DNA of 64,000 nt, from assembly GCA_017577615.1 (NCBI GenBank), contig PKRE01000002.1:186001-250000 (forward strand). The letters are read 5' to 3'. Each line of letters opens with the position of its first letter. Within the stretch, counting starts at the first letter, position 1. This document shows, piece after piece, positions 49,192-57,897 of this stretch. This DNA is from Gammaproteobacteria bacterium (GTDB lineage Bacteria > Pseudomonadota > Gammaproteobacteria > Steroidobacterales > Steroidobacteraceae). The notes beneath the pieces are model-generated. The model worked only from the letters and a program-made list of their open reading frames with translations, had not been told where the DNA came from and did no database searches. The translations under genes were made by a program, and so were the position numbers.

Positions 49192-49899
49192 ATGAGCGCA
49201 CGTAGCGAGACATTGGCCACCAGATTGAAGGCGCACTTCGGCGAGCGGCTCAAGCCGCTGCCGTGTGTGGCCGACGATGTCGGCTTCGAAGTCGCACGCG
49301 AGGATCTGCTCAGCGTGTGCCGCGAGCTGCGCGACGACCCGCAATTCGGCTTCGAGCAGCTGATCGATTTGGCAGGCATCGACTACTTGGACTACGGGCG
49401 CGACGAATGGAATACCTATGCGGCCACACGCACGGGCTTCAGTCGCGCGGTGAATCGGATTCGCGAGAATGTGCCCGAGCAGCGCGAAAACCGGTTTGCG
49501 GTCGTGTATCAGTTGCTGTCTGTGTCGAACAATTGGCGGCTGCGTTTACGCTGCTACGCCTCGAATGAGGAACCGCCCGTCATCGACTCGGTCGTCGACA
49601 TCTGGGCATCGGCCAACTGGTACGAACGCGAGGCGTTCGACCTTTTCGGCATCTTCTTCAACGGGCATCCGGACCTGCGCCGGATTCTCACCGACTATGG
49701 GTTCATCGGGCACCCGTTCCGCAAGGACTTCCCGCTCATCGGCAACGTCGAAGTCAAGTACGATCCGGCGAAGGGCCGAGTCGTGTATCAACCAGTTTCT
49801 ATCGAGCCGCGTACGCTCGTGCCGCGCGTGATCCGCAAGGACAACCGCTATGAGCCGGCGCTGAAAGAGGTGCCAGTGGGAGCCAAGACTCGTGGCTGA
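49192..49899 (+). CDS. nuoC: NADH-quinone oxidoreductase subunit C
   Basis: Peripheral-arm subunit near the quinone site; 235 residues with the 30-kDa subunit signature WYEREAFDLFGIFFNGHPDLRRILTDYGF (in part) and GHPFRKDFPL. It is a separate gene, not fused to nuoD as in E. coli. Overlaps nuoD by 8 bases. Confidence 0.96.
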   Translation: MSARSETLATRLKAHFGERLKPLPCVADDVGFEVAREDLLSVCRELRDDPQFGFEQLIDLAGIDYLDYGRDEWNTYAATRTGFSRAVNRIRENVPEQRENRFAVVYQLLSVSNNWRLRLRCYASNEEPPVIDSVVDIWASANWYEREAFDLFGIFFNGHPDLRRILTDYGFIGHPFRKDFPLIGNVEVKYDPAKGRVVYQPVSIEPRTLVPRVIRKDNRYEPALKEVPVGAKTRG

Positions 49900-51145
49900 G
49901 ATTCGCAATTTCACGCTCAATTTCGGACCGCAGCATCCTGCGGCCCACGGCGTGCTTCGCCTCGTGCTCGAGCTCGAAGGCGAGGTCGTGCAAAAAGCCG
50001 ATCCACACATCGGATTACTGCACCGCGCCACCGAGAAGCTCGCCGAGAGCAAGCCGTTCAATCAGTCGATCGGCTACATGGATCGGCTCGACTATGTCTC
50101 GATGATGTGTAACGAGCACGCTTACGTGCTCGCGATCGAGAAGCTGCTTGGCATCGAGCCGCCCATCCGCGCCAAGTACATCCGCGTGATGTTTGATGAG
50201 ATTACGCGCATCCTGAATCACCTCATGTGGCTCGGTGCGCACGGTCTCGACATCGGCGCGATGACCGTCTTCCTCTATTGTTTCCGCGAGCGCGAGTACC
50301 TGATGGACTGCTACGAGGCGGTTTCCGGCACTCGTATGCATGCGACGTACTATCGTCCCGGCGGGGTTTACCGCGACCTGCCGGAGTCGATGCCAAAGTA
50401 CCAACCGTCAAAGTGGCGCTCCCAGAAGGAAGTCGACAAGCTCAATGAGGCACGTTCAGGGAGCTTGCTCGACTTCATCGAGCACTTCACGGAGACCTTC
50501 CCTGCGAAGGTGGACGAGTACGAATCGTTGCTCACTGACAATCGCATCTGGAAACAGCGCACCGTCAACGTCGGCGTTGTTTCGCCGGAACGTGCGCTGC
50601 AGCTCGGCTTCACCGGACCCATGCTACGCGGTTCCGGTATCGCCTGGGATCTGCGCAAGAAGCAGCCGTACGAAGTTTACGATCAGCTGGATTTCGACAT
50701 TCCGGTTGGTGTGAACGGCGATTGTTACGATCGTTATCTCGTGCGCGTCGAGGAGATGCGACAGTCCAATCGGATCATTCGTCAGTGTGTCGACTGGCTC
50801 AGAAAGAATCCGGGGCCAGTCATGACGTCCGATCGCAAGGTTGCGCCGCCGAGCCGCGAAGACATGAAGAGCGACATGGAAGCACTGATTCATCACTTCA
50901 AACTGTTCTCCGAAGGATATTGTGTGCCCGAAGGAGAGACGTACGCGGCCGTCGAGGCACCGAAAGGCGAGTTCGGTGTTTATCTCGTCTCGGACGGAGC
51001 CAATAAGCCCTATCGACTCAAGTGCCGTGCGCCGGGCTTTGCGCATCTGGCTTCGCTCGAGGAAATGGTCAAAGGCCACCTGTTGGCGGACGTCGTCGCG
51101 GTGATCGGCACGCAGGACATCGTTTTTGGGGAAATCGATCGGTGA
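49892..51145 (+). CDS. nuoD: NADH-quinone oxidoreductase subunit D
   Basis: 49-kDa subunit that forms the quinone pocket with NuoB; 417 residues: LNFGPQHPAAHGVLRLVLELEGE, HIGLLHRATEKL and the C-terminal VAVIGTQDIVFGEIDR. Start is GTG at 49892 inside the end of nuoC. Its TGA overlaps the nuoE GTG as GTGA. Confidence 0.98.
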   Translation: MAEIRNFTLNFGPQHPAAHGVLRLVLELEGEVVQKADPHIGLLHRATEKLAESKPFNQSIGYMDRLDYVSMMCNEHAYVLAIEKLLGIEPPIRAKYIRVMFDEITRILNHLMWLGAHGLDIGAMTVFLYCFREREYLMDCYEAVSGTRMHATYYRPGGVYRDLPESMPKYQPSKWRSQKEVDKLNEARSGSLLDFIEHFTETFPAKVDEYESLLTDNRIWKQRTVNVGVVSPERALQLGFTGPMLRGSGIAWDLRKKQPYEVYDQLDFDIPVGVNGDCYDRYLVRVEEMRQSNRIIRQCVDWLRKNPGPVMTSDRKVAPPSREDMKSDMEALIHHFKLFSEGYCVPEGETYAAVEAPKGEFGVYLVSDGANKPYRLKCRAPGFAHLASLEEMVKGHLLADVVAVIGTQDIVFGEIDR

Positions 51146-51645
51146 GTGAAGCGAGTTCCAAAGAAGGCGTGCTGCCCGAGCACGTCAAGCGCGAGATCGA
51201 CGCTTGGGTGGCGAAGTTTCCGCCTGATCGCAAGCGTTCGGCGGTGATCGCGGCTTTGCGGGCCGTTCAGCACGAGAACGGCGGATATCTCACGCGCGAA
51301 TCGATGGACGCGGTGGCCGACTATCTCGGTCTGCCGAAAATACAGGTGTACGAAGTCGCGACGTTCTACTCGAATTTCGAAACGAAGCCGGTCGGGCGTC
51401 ATCACATCTCCGTTTGCACGAACATCTCATGCATGCTGTGCGGCGGCGATGAGATTCTTGCGCACATCGAGAAGCGGCTCGGAATCAAGGCAGGCGAGAG
51501 CACGCCGGACGGTCGCTTTTATCTCAAGCGTGAAGAAGAATGCCTGGCAGCGTGCAACAACGCGCCGATGATGATGGTGAATTACGTCTATTACGAGAAT
51601 CTCACGCCTGAGAAAGTCGACGAGATTTTGGATCGGCACAAGTGA
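51142..51645 (+). CDS. nuoE: NADH-quinone oxidoreductase subunit E
   Basis: 24-kDa subunit with the [2Fe-2S] cluster N1a; 167 residues. Ligands are in SVCTNISCML and CLAACNNAPMM. N-terminal helical part carries FPPDRKRSAVIAALRAVQHENGGYL (in part). Start is GTG at 51142, overlapping the nuoD stop. Confidence 0.96.
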   Translation: MSEASSKEGVLPEHVKREIDAWVAKFPPDRKRSAVIAALRAVQHENGGYLTRESMDAVADYLGLPKIQVYEVATFYSNFETKPVGRHHISVCTNISCMLCGGDEILAHIEKRLGIKAGESTPDGRFYLKREEECLAACNNAPMMMVNYVYYENLTPEKVDEILDRHK

Positions 51646-51766
51646 CACAGTCTGATCGTCAGTTGATGGTTGGCTGCTGTCAGCCGACACGGGGCGCGCA
51701 GAGCGTCGCTGGTCGCGCACGCTCAACCGTCAACCGTCAACTGTCAGCCGGGAGTCGGGTTTTCGC
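51646..51766. repeat. Heptamer-armed intergenic element, copy 2 (nuoE-nuoF)
   Basis: The right arm (51723-51750) is four heptamers in a row: TCAACCG, TCAACCG, TCAACTG, TCAGCCG. The left arm (about 51652-51675) is the same family inverted and degenerate; its reverse complement reads CAACCATCAACTGACGATC. Between lies a GC-rich core (51680-51720). Unlike the other nuo junctions, which overlap or are short, nuoE and nuoF are held 121 bases apart by this element. Confidence 0.65.
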
Positions 51767-53071
51767 ATGAAACAGTATCCGCAGAACGTCGTATGCTTCG
51801 AGCCGCTCTCGCTGGAGCGCTCCTGGGAGCTTGCGACTTACCGCAAGATCGGCGGCTACGAAGCGTGGGAGCGCATCTTGCGCGAGAAGACCCCGCCTGA
51901 GCAGATCATCGAAGAGGTCAAAGCTTCGGGTTTGCGGGGGCGCGGAGGTGCAGGGTTCCCTACTGGCGTGAAGTGGAGCTTCATGCCGCGTAATGCGCCG
52001 GGCCAGAAATACATCGTCTGCAATTCGGACGAGAGCGAGCCCGGGACGTGTCATGACCGCGACATTCTTCGCTACAACCCGCATGCCCTCATCGAGGGCA
52101 TGGCGATCGCTGGCTACGCGATGGGGGCGACGGTCGGCTACAACTACATTCGTGGCGAATTCCTTGCCGAGCCAGTGCCACGATTCGAGGCCGCTCTCAA
52201 GGAAGCTTACGAGGCGGGATTGCTCGGCAAGAACATTCTTGGCTCGGGTGTCGACTTCGATCTATACACGTTCGTTGGCGCAGGCGCTTATATCTGTGGT
52301 GAGGAGACTGCGTTGCTCGAGTCTCTCGAGGGCAAACAAGGTCGTCCGCGTTTCAAGCCTCCGTTTCCGGCCAACTACGGCCTGTATGGTCGGCCGACCA
52401 CGATCAACAACACCCAGACTTATGCATCCGTGCCGACGATCATGCGTAAGGGTGCGAAGTGGTTCGCGGACCTTGGTGTGGCGAATGCTGGTGGCACGCT
52501 CATCTTCTCTGTGTCCGGACACGTGAACAAACCGCAGAACATCGAGCTGCCTCTTGGGATTCCATTCAAGGACTTGCTCGAGATATGCGGCGGTGTGCGT
52601 GAGGGACGCAAGCTCAAGGCAGTCATTCCTGGAGGCTCGTCTGTGCCGGTCGTTCCTGGCGATGTGATGATGGATGTGACGATGGATTACGACAGCCTGC
52701 GCCAGGTCGGTTCGGCCCTCGGTACCGGCGCAGTGATCGTGATGGACGAGACCACGTGCATGGTGCGCGTGCTCGAGCGGATCTCGCGGTTCTACTACGC
52801 GGAGTCGTGCGGCCAATGCACACCCTGTCGCGAAGGTACCGGATGGATGAACCGCGTATTGCGGCGGATTCTTGCGGGGCAGGGTCGTAAAGAGGATCTC
52901 GACATGCTCGTCGATGTGGCCAACAAGATTGAGGGCCACACGATTTGTGCATTCGGCGACGCGGCCGCCTGGCCCGTGCAGAGCTTCCTGAAACATTTCA
53001 GGCACGAGTTCGAGTACATGATCGAGCACGGCCACAGCATTGTCGAGCGCGACCGGCGTCGCGCGGCGTAA
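51767..53071 (+). CDS. nuoF: NADH-quinone oxidoreductase subunit F
   Basis: Binds NADH and FMN and cluster N3; 434 residues. FMN/NADH loops GLRGRGGAGFPTGVKWSF and GAGAYICGEETALLESLEG (in part), and cluster ligands in ESCGQCTPCREGT plus a later Cys in HTICAFGDAAAWP. ATG at 51767. Confidence 0.98.
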   Translation: MKQYPQNVVCFEPLSLERSWELATYRKIGGYEAWERILREKTPPEQIIEEVKASGLRGRGGAGFPTGVKWSFMPRNAPGQKYIVCNSDESEPGTCHDRDILRYNPHALIEGMAIAGYAMGATVGYNYIRGEFLAEPVPRFEAALKEAYEAGLLGKNILGSGVDFDLYTFVGAGAYICGEETALLESLEGKQGRPRFKPPFPANYGLYGRPTTINNTQTYASVPTIMRKGAKWFADLGVANAGGTLIFSVSGHVNKPQNIELPLGIPFKDLLEICGGVREGRKLKAVIPGGSSVPVVPGDVMMDVTMDYDSLRQVGSALGTGAVIVMDETTCMVRVLERISRFYYAESCGQCTPCREGTGWMNRVLRRILAGQGRKEDLDMLVDVANKIEGHTICAFGDAAAWPVQSFLKHFRHEFEYMIEHGHSIVERDRRRAA

Positions 53072-53097
53072 GACCAATGAGGAGCCTTAGCGAAAAG

Positions 53098-53159
53098 CGT
53101 GCGACCCGCGGTAGTGATGTCGCACGTTCCGGCTACAGCCCACAGCCTACAGCGTACAG
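53098..53159. repeat. Inverted repeat plus TACAG heptamer array (nuoF-nuoG)
   Basis: CGTGCGAC (53098-53105) and GTCGCACG (53119-53126) form a perfect 8-bp stem. Four 7-base units follow at 53132-53159: GCTACAG, CCCACAG, CCTACAG, CGTACAG. The array ends 9 bases before the nuoG ATG. The heptamer differs from that of the other two elements, but period, copy number and position are alike. Confidence 0.6.
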
Positions 53160-53168
53160 CCCGTTCCA

Positions 53169-55358
53169 ATGAGCGACGATCTGGTCAACATCGAAGTCAA
53201 CGGCGTGCCTATGAAGGCGCGCAAGGGGCAGATGATCATCCAAGTCACGGATGCTCATGATGTCTATGTGCCGCGCTTCTGCTATCACGAGAAGCTGTCG
53301 GTCGCGGCAAACTGTCGCATGTGCCTGGTCGAGGTGGAGAAGGCACCCAAGCCTCTGCCGGCTTGCGCGACGCCGGTGGCAGAGGGGATGAAGGTCTTCA
53401 CGAAATCGCCCAAAGCGATCGCCGCGCAACGGGCTGTGATGGAGTTCCTGTTGATCAATCATCCGCTCGACTGTCCGATCTGCGATCAGGGAGGGGAGTG
53501 CGAGCTGCAGGACTTGGCGCTTGGGTTCGGACGCGACGTCTCGCGCTACAGCGAGCGCAAGCGCGTCGTCAAAGACAAGAATCTCGGGCCGCTCATCTCG
53601 ACGGACATGACCCGCTGCATTCACTGCACGCGGTGCGTGCGTTTCACTCAAGAGATCCAAGGATTCCAGCAGCTCGGCACCGTGGGGCGCGGCGAGATGA
53701 CCGAAATCGGTACATATATCGAACGCAGTGTCGAGCACGAGCTTTCGGCCAACATCATCGACCTGTGTCCGGTTGGCGCTCTCAACAACAAGCCGTTCCG
53801 TTATCGTGCACGTGCATGGGAGATGACCCAGCACCCGCTGGTTTCACCCCACGACAGTGTCGGAACGAATATTTACGCTCACGTGCTGCGCGGGCGCGTC
53901 ATGCGCGTCGTGCCGCGTCCGAACGAGGAAGTCAACGAGACTTGGATCGCCGATCGCGATCGCTTCAGCTATCAAGGCATCTACAGCGACGATCGGCTGA
54001 TGAAGCCGCTCGTGCGTGAGAGCGGCGTGTGGCAGGAATGTGACTGGGAAGAGGCGCTGGCGAAGGCAGCAGAACGCCTCGCCAAAGTTGCCAAGCAACA
54101 CGGCCCAGGACAGGTGGGTGCGCTGGCATCGCCCAGCTGCACGCTCGAGGAGTTCTATCTATTGGCAAAGCTGACGCGCGGGCTCGGCAGCTCGAATATC
54201 GATCATCGCCTACGTCGTACCGACTTTCGCGACGAGGTGAGCGAGCCACTGTTTCCAGGGCTTGGTTGTGCGATCGCTGACATCGAGCGTGCCAGCGGCG
54301 TTCTTGTCGTGGGCTCGAATCTGCGCAGCGAGCTACCGCTTATTGCTCATCGTGTCCGCAAGGCGGCGCTGCGGGGAGCGAAGGTTTCGTTCGTTAATCC
54401 GCTTCGCTACGAGTATTTCTTCCCAATCGGCACGTATCTCGCTGCGAACGGGCTTGACATGCTCGAGCACTTGGTGGCGATCGCAGCGGCTGTCGTGCGC
54501 TTGACCAATCGGCCTGCGCCCGAATCGATTGCAGCTCTCGTCGCGAATGCGCAGCCATCGGAAGCCCATCTCGCGATCGCCCAGCAGCTCACGAGCGGTG
54601 AACGGGAGCTGATCCTGCTGGGAGCGATCGCACAGCGTGATCCAGCGTTTGCGGACTTGCGCCTGGTTGCCGAAGCGCTGGCAGGCATCACTGGTGCGAC
54701 GCTTGGCTATTTGACGGACGGTGGCAACACGGTCGGCGCTCACCTTGCGGGTGTATTGCCGCATCGTGCCGCGGCCGGCCGTGAAGTTGCGACGCCAGGC
54801 CTGAACCTGGCTGAGATGTTGGCAGCGCGCTTGCGCGCATACGTCGTGCTGGGCGCAGTGGAGCCTGCGCACGACATTTCGTTGCCGGGCGCGCTGGAGG
54901 CGCTCAAAGCGGCCGAGTGCGTCATTGCGCTGACGCCGTACGCGAGCGCGCGCGAGTTCGCGGACATCATTCTGCCGATCGGCACGTTTGCCGAGACTTC
55001 CGGCACCTACGTGAACCTGGAAGGGCGCTGGCAGAGCGTGCCTGGCGCAGCGCGTCCGGTGGGTGAGTCACGCCCCGGATGGAAGGTGTTGCGGGTGCTA
55101 GGGAATCTGTTGAACTTGACTGGCTTCGAGTACACGAGCTCGGAGCAAATCACTGAAGAGTTGCGTGAGGAGATTGCGCGCGCACCGGGATTCCAGCCCA
55201 AGAGCACTGCGCGCACGCTGCAGGCAAAATCGACCGAACGCTCCGATGGTGTGCATCACGATGTGCCTATCTATCAGGTTGATGCCGTCGTTCGGCGCGC
55301 AATGTCCTTGCAACAAACAGCGGCGGGCATCGAGGGCCGTCGGAGTCAGAGCGCATGA
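53169..55358 (+). CDS. nuoG: NADH-quinone oxidoreductase subunit G
   Basis: Largest peripheral subunit, 729 residues. N-terminal 2Fe-2S ferredoxin part (FCYHEKLSVAANCRMCLVEV), HxxxC cluster ligands (HPLDCPICDQGGECELQD) and 4Fe-4S ligands CIHCTRCVRF and CPVGALNNKP, then a molybdopterin-oxidoreductase-like domain. After CPVGAL there are no further cysteines in the N7 position, so the extra N7 cluster of E. coli NuoG is missing, consistent with the shorter length (E. coli about 908). Overlaps nuoH as ATGA. Confidence 0.97.
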   Translation: MSDDLVNIEVNGVPMKARKGQMIIQVTDAHDVYVPRFCYHEKLSVAANCRMCLVEVEKAPKPLPACATPVAEGMKVFTKSPKAIAAQRAVMEFLLINHPLDCPICDQGGECELQDLALGFGRDVSRYSERKRVVKDKNLGPLISTDMTRCIHCTRCVRFTQEIQGFQQLGTVGRGEMTEIGTYIERSVEHELSANIIDLCPVGALNNKPFRYRARAWEMTQHPLVSPHDSVGTNIYAHVLRGRVMRVVPRPNEEVNETWIADRDRFSYQGIYSDDRLMKPLVRESGVWQECDWEEALAKAAERLAKVAKQHGPGQVGALASPSCTLEEFYLLAKLTRGLGSSNIDHRLRRTDFRDEVSEPLFPGLGCAIADIERASGVLVVGSNLRSELPLIAHRVRKAALRGAKVSFVNPLRYEYFFPIGTYLAANGLDMLEHLVAIAAAVVRLTNRPAPESIAALVANAQPSEAHLAIAQQLTSGERELILLGAIAQRDPAFADLRLVAEALAGITGATLGYLTDGGNTVGAHLAGVLPHRAAAGREVATPGLNLAEMLAARLRAYVVLGAVEPAHDISLPGALEALKAAECVIALTPYASAREFADIILPIGTFAETSGTYVNLEGRWQSVPGAARPVGESRPGWKVLRVLGNLLNLTGFEYTSSEQITEELREEIARAPGFQPKSTARTLQAKSTERSDGVHHDVPIYQVDAVVRRAMSLQQTAAGIEGRRSQSA

Positions 55359-56416
55359 TTCCTGAGTTCGCGTCCAACCTGTTGTCGTTCCTTCCTGAGT
55401 GGATGCAGGCGACCACCTGGTACGGTGTGGTCGCTCTCGTGCTGTTCGTCTCCATCATCTTGATGATGGCGTTCCTGACGCTCATCGAGCGTCGGGTCAT
55501 CGGTGCCATTCAAGCTCGCATCGGACCGAACCGCGTCGGCTTCAAGGGCATAGGCCAACCGTTTGCCGACGTGATCAAGCTCCTCGTGAAGGAGATCATC
55601 ATTCCGTCGAATGCGAACAAGCTGCTGTTCGTCGTGGCGCCACTGTTGGCGCTCATTCCGGCGCTCTGCACGTGGGCTGTCGTGCCGTTCGCTCCGAATT
55701 TCACGGTCGCCGACATCAACGCAGGGTTGCTCTACATCCTGGCGCTGACCTCGGCCGGCATTTACGGCGTGATCCTTGCCGGATGGGCAGCGAACTCGAA
55801 GTACGCATTTCTCGGCGCCATGCGTGCCGCCGCACAGATGGTTGCGTACGAAATCGCGATGGGCTTCGCGCTCGTCGGCGTCGTCATGGCAGCAGGCTCG
55901 CTCAACCTCGGCGAGATCATCGAGGCACAGAGCGGCGGGCACTTCAGCTACTTCTTCTGGTGGCTGCTGCCGCTGTTCTTCGTGTATTTCATTTCGGGAA
56001 TCGCCGAGACCAATCGCGCACCGTTCGACGTCGTCGAAGGTGAGTCGGAGATCGTTGCGGGATTTCACGTCGAGTACTCGGGCATGGCATTCGCAGTGTT
56101 CTTTGTCGCCGAGTACGTCAACATGATCCTGATCTCGGCATTGACCTCTATCTTCTTCTTCGGCGGCTGGCTGTCGCCGTTCGAGAGCTGGACGTGGCTG
56201 CCGGGCTGGCTTAGAGCGCCAAGCTTCATTTGGCTGTTCATCAAAGTCTGGTTCTTCTTGTTCTGCTTTCTCTGGTTCCGCGCCACGTTCCCACGCTATC
56301 GCTACGACCAGATCATGCGGCTCGGGTGGAAGGTGTTCATTCCAATCACTCTGGTGTGGATCTTGGTCGAAGGGATTCTGTGGTACTACCAAGTCGGTCC
56401 ATGGGCCGCGGCATGA
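55355..56416 (+). CDS. nuoH: NADH-quinone oxidoreductase subunit H
   Basis: Membrane subunit at the junction with the peripheral arm, part of the quinone channel; 353 residues with about eight transmembrane helices, ERRVIGAIQARIGPNRVG and AETNRAPFDVVEGESEIVAGFHVEYSGM (in part), both diagnostic. Confidence 0.98.
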   Translation: MIPEFASNLLSFLPEWMQATTWYGVVALVLFVSIILMMAFLTLIERRVIGAIQARIGPNRVGFKGIGQPFADVIKLLVKEIIIPSNANKLLFVVAPLLALIPALCTWAVVPFAPNFTVADINAGLLYILALTSAGIYGVILAGWAANSKYAFLGAMRAAAQMVAYEIAMGFALVGVVMAAGSLNLGEIIEAQSGGHFSYFFWWLLPLFFVYFISGIAETNRAPFDVVEGESEIVAGFHVEYSGMAFAVFFVAEYVNMILISALTSIFFFGGWLSPFESWTWLPGWLRAPSFIWLFIKVWFFLFCFLWFRATFPRYRYDQIMRLGWKVFIPITLVWILVEGILWYYQVGPWAAA

Positions 56417-56475
56417 GTTGCGCTATGAGCGTCTGCAATGCCGGCCGGAGGGCAGGCGTTGCGTGAGGTGACGAC

Positions 56476-56967
56476 ATGAAAACGCCTGCGAGCTTTTTCA
56501 AGACACTGTTTCTGACCGAGCTCTTCGTCGGATTAGCGGTGACGTTCCGGCAGCTCGCGTTCCGCCCGAACGTGACGATTCAATATCCGGAAGAGAAGAC
56601 GCCGCAATCGCCCCGTTACCGCGGGTTGCACGCTCAGCGTCGTTATCCAAACGGGCAGGAGCGGTGTATCGCGTGCAAGCTGTGTGAGGCTGTGTGCCCC
56701 GCGTTGGCGATCACGATCGAGTCCGACGTCGCGGCAGATGGCACTCGTCGTACGACTCGTTACGACATCGATCTATTCAAATGCATCTACTGCGGCTTCT
56801 GCGAAGAGGCATGCCCAGTGGATGCCATCGTGGAGACTCGCATACACGAGTACCACATGGAAAATCGTGGCGAAAACATCATGACGAAAGACAAGCTGCT
56901 GGCTATCGGCGATCGGTACGAGGCGATGATCGCCGCAGACAAGGCGGCGGATGCCCGGTATAGGTAA
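56476..56967 (+). CDS. nuoI: NADH-quinone oxidoreductase subunit I
   Basis: Ferredoxin-like subunit with clusters N6a and N6b; 163 residues. Two motifs: CIACKLCEAVCP and CIYCGFCEEACP. ATG at 56476, 59 bases after nuoH. Ends 4 bases before nuoJ. Confidence 0.98.
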   Translation: MKTPASFFKTLFLTELFVGLAVTFRQLAFRPNVTIQYPEEKTPQSPRYRGLHAQRRYPNGQERCIACKLCEAVCPALAITIESDVAADGTRRTTRYDIDLFKCIYCGFCEEACPVDAIVETRIHEYHMENRGENIMTKDKLLAIGDRYEAMIAADKAADARYR

Positions 56968-56971
56968 ACGC

Positions 56972-57580
56972 ATGACACTGACCTCGATCCTGTTCTACGC
57001 CTTCTCCGCAGTGCTCGTGGTGGCGGCGCTTGGTGTCATCACTGCCCGCAATCCTGTGCATGCGGCGCTCTTTCTCGTGCTCGCATTCGTCAACAGTGCC
57101 GTGCTGTGGTTGTTGATGGAAGCCGAGTTCCTGGCCATCGTGCTCGTGCTCGTCTATGTCGGCGCGGTCATGGTCCTGTTCCTGTTCGTGGTCATGATGC
57201 TGGACATCAACGTGGCGCAGATGCGGGAGGGCTTCACCCGGTACGCTCCGCTCGGGATCATCGTTGCCTTGCTCGTGGTCATCGAGATTGCGAGTGTGGT
57301 GTGGGTCAAGCGCCTCGGCGTCGACACGACCACGGCCGTGCCAGCGGCAGCACCGGAGGGGTACAGCAACACCCAGGCGCTGGGTGAGCTGCTTTACACC
57401 CACTATCTGTATCCGTTCGAGCTGGCTGCCATGCTCCTGCTGCTGGCCATCATTGCTGCGATCTCGTTGACGATGCGCAAGCGGCGTGGCTTCAAGCAGC
57501 AGGATGTCGCTGCGCAGGTGGCAGTGCGCCCGCAGGATCGCATTCGTATCGTCAAGATGGCGCCGGAGAAAGACGCATGA
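56972..57580 (+). CDS. nuoJ: NADH-quinone oxidoreductase subunit J
   Basis: Membrane subunit of 202 residues with five hydrophobic helices; ITARNPVHAALFLVLAFVNSA and LVYVGAVMVLFLFVVMMLD are the conserved parts. ATG at 56972 (MTLTSILF); a start at 56951 lies inside nuoI. Stop overlaps nuoK as ATGA. Confidence 0.96.
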   Translation: MTLTSILFYAFSAVLVVAALGVITARNPVHAALFLVLAFVNSAVLWLLMEAEFLAIVLVLVYVGAVMVLFLFVVMMLDINVAQMREGFTRYAPLGIIVALLVVIEIASVVWVKRLGVDTTTAVPAAAPEGYSNTQALGELLYTHYLYPFELAAMLLLLAIIAAISLTMRKRRGFKQQDVAAQVAVRPQDRIRIVKMAPEKDA

Positions 57581-57882
57581 TCCAGCTCGAATTCGTCTTG
57601 CTGCTGGCCGGTTTGTTGTTCGCGTTGAGCGTGGCGGGCATCTTCTTGAACCGCAAGAACATGATCCTGCTGCTCATGTGCATCGAGCTCATGCTGCTCG
57701 CGGTGAACTTCAATTTCATCGCTTTTGCACGCCAGCTCGGTGATTTGAACGGCCAGGTCTACGTTTTCTTCATCATGACTGTGGCGGCAGCGGAGGCCGC
57801 GATCGGCCTTGCGATCTTGGTGGTCTTGTTCCGCGGGAAGAAGAGCATCAACGTCGAGCAGCTCAATGAGATGAAAGGCTAA
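57577..57882 (+). CDS. nuoK: NADH-quinone oxidoreductase subunit K
   Basis: Small proton-path subunit, 101 residues, three transmembrane helices with conserved glutamates in LLLMCIELMLLAVNFNF and TVAAAEAAIGLAI. Start overlaps the nuoJ stop. Confidence 0.97.
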   Translation: MIQLEFVLLLAGLLFALSVAGIFLNRKNMILLLMCIELMLLAVNFNFIAFARQLGDLNGQVYVFFIMTVAAAEAAIGLAILVVLFRGKKSINVEQLNEMKG

Positions 57883-57897
57883 CGAAGAAGAAGTGCC

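Noticed and set aside
53132..53159. Heptamer array as a CRISPR
   Set aside because: Units are 7 bases with no spacers and no cas genes are present.
55346..56392. 348-codon minus-strand frame
   Set aside because: Exact shadow of nuoH.
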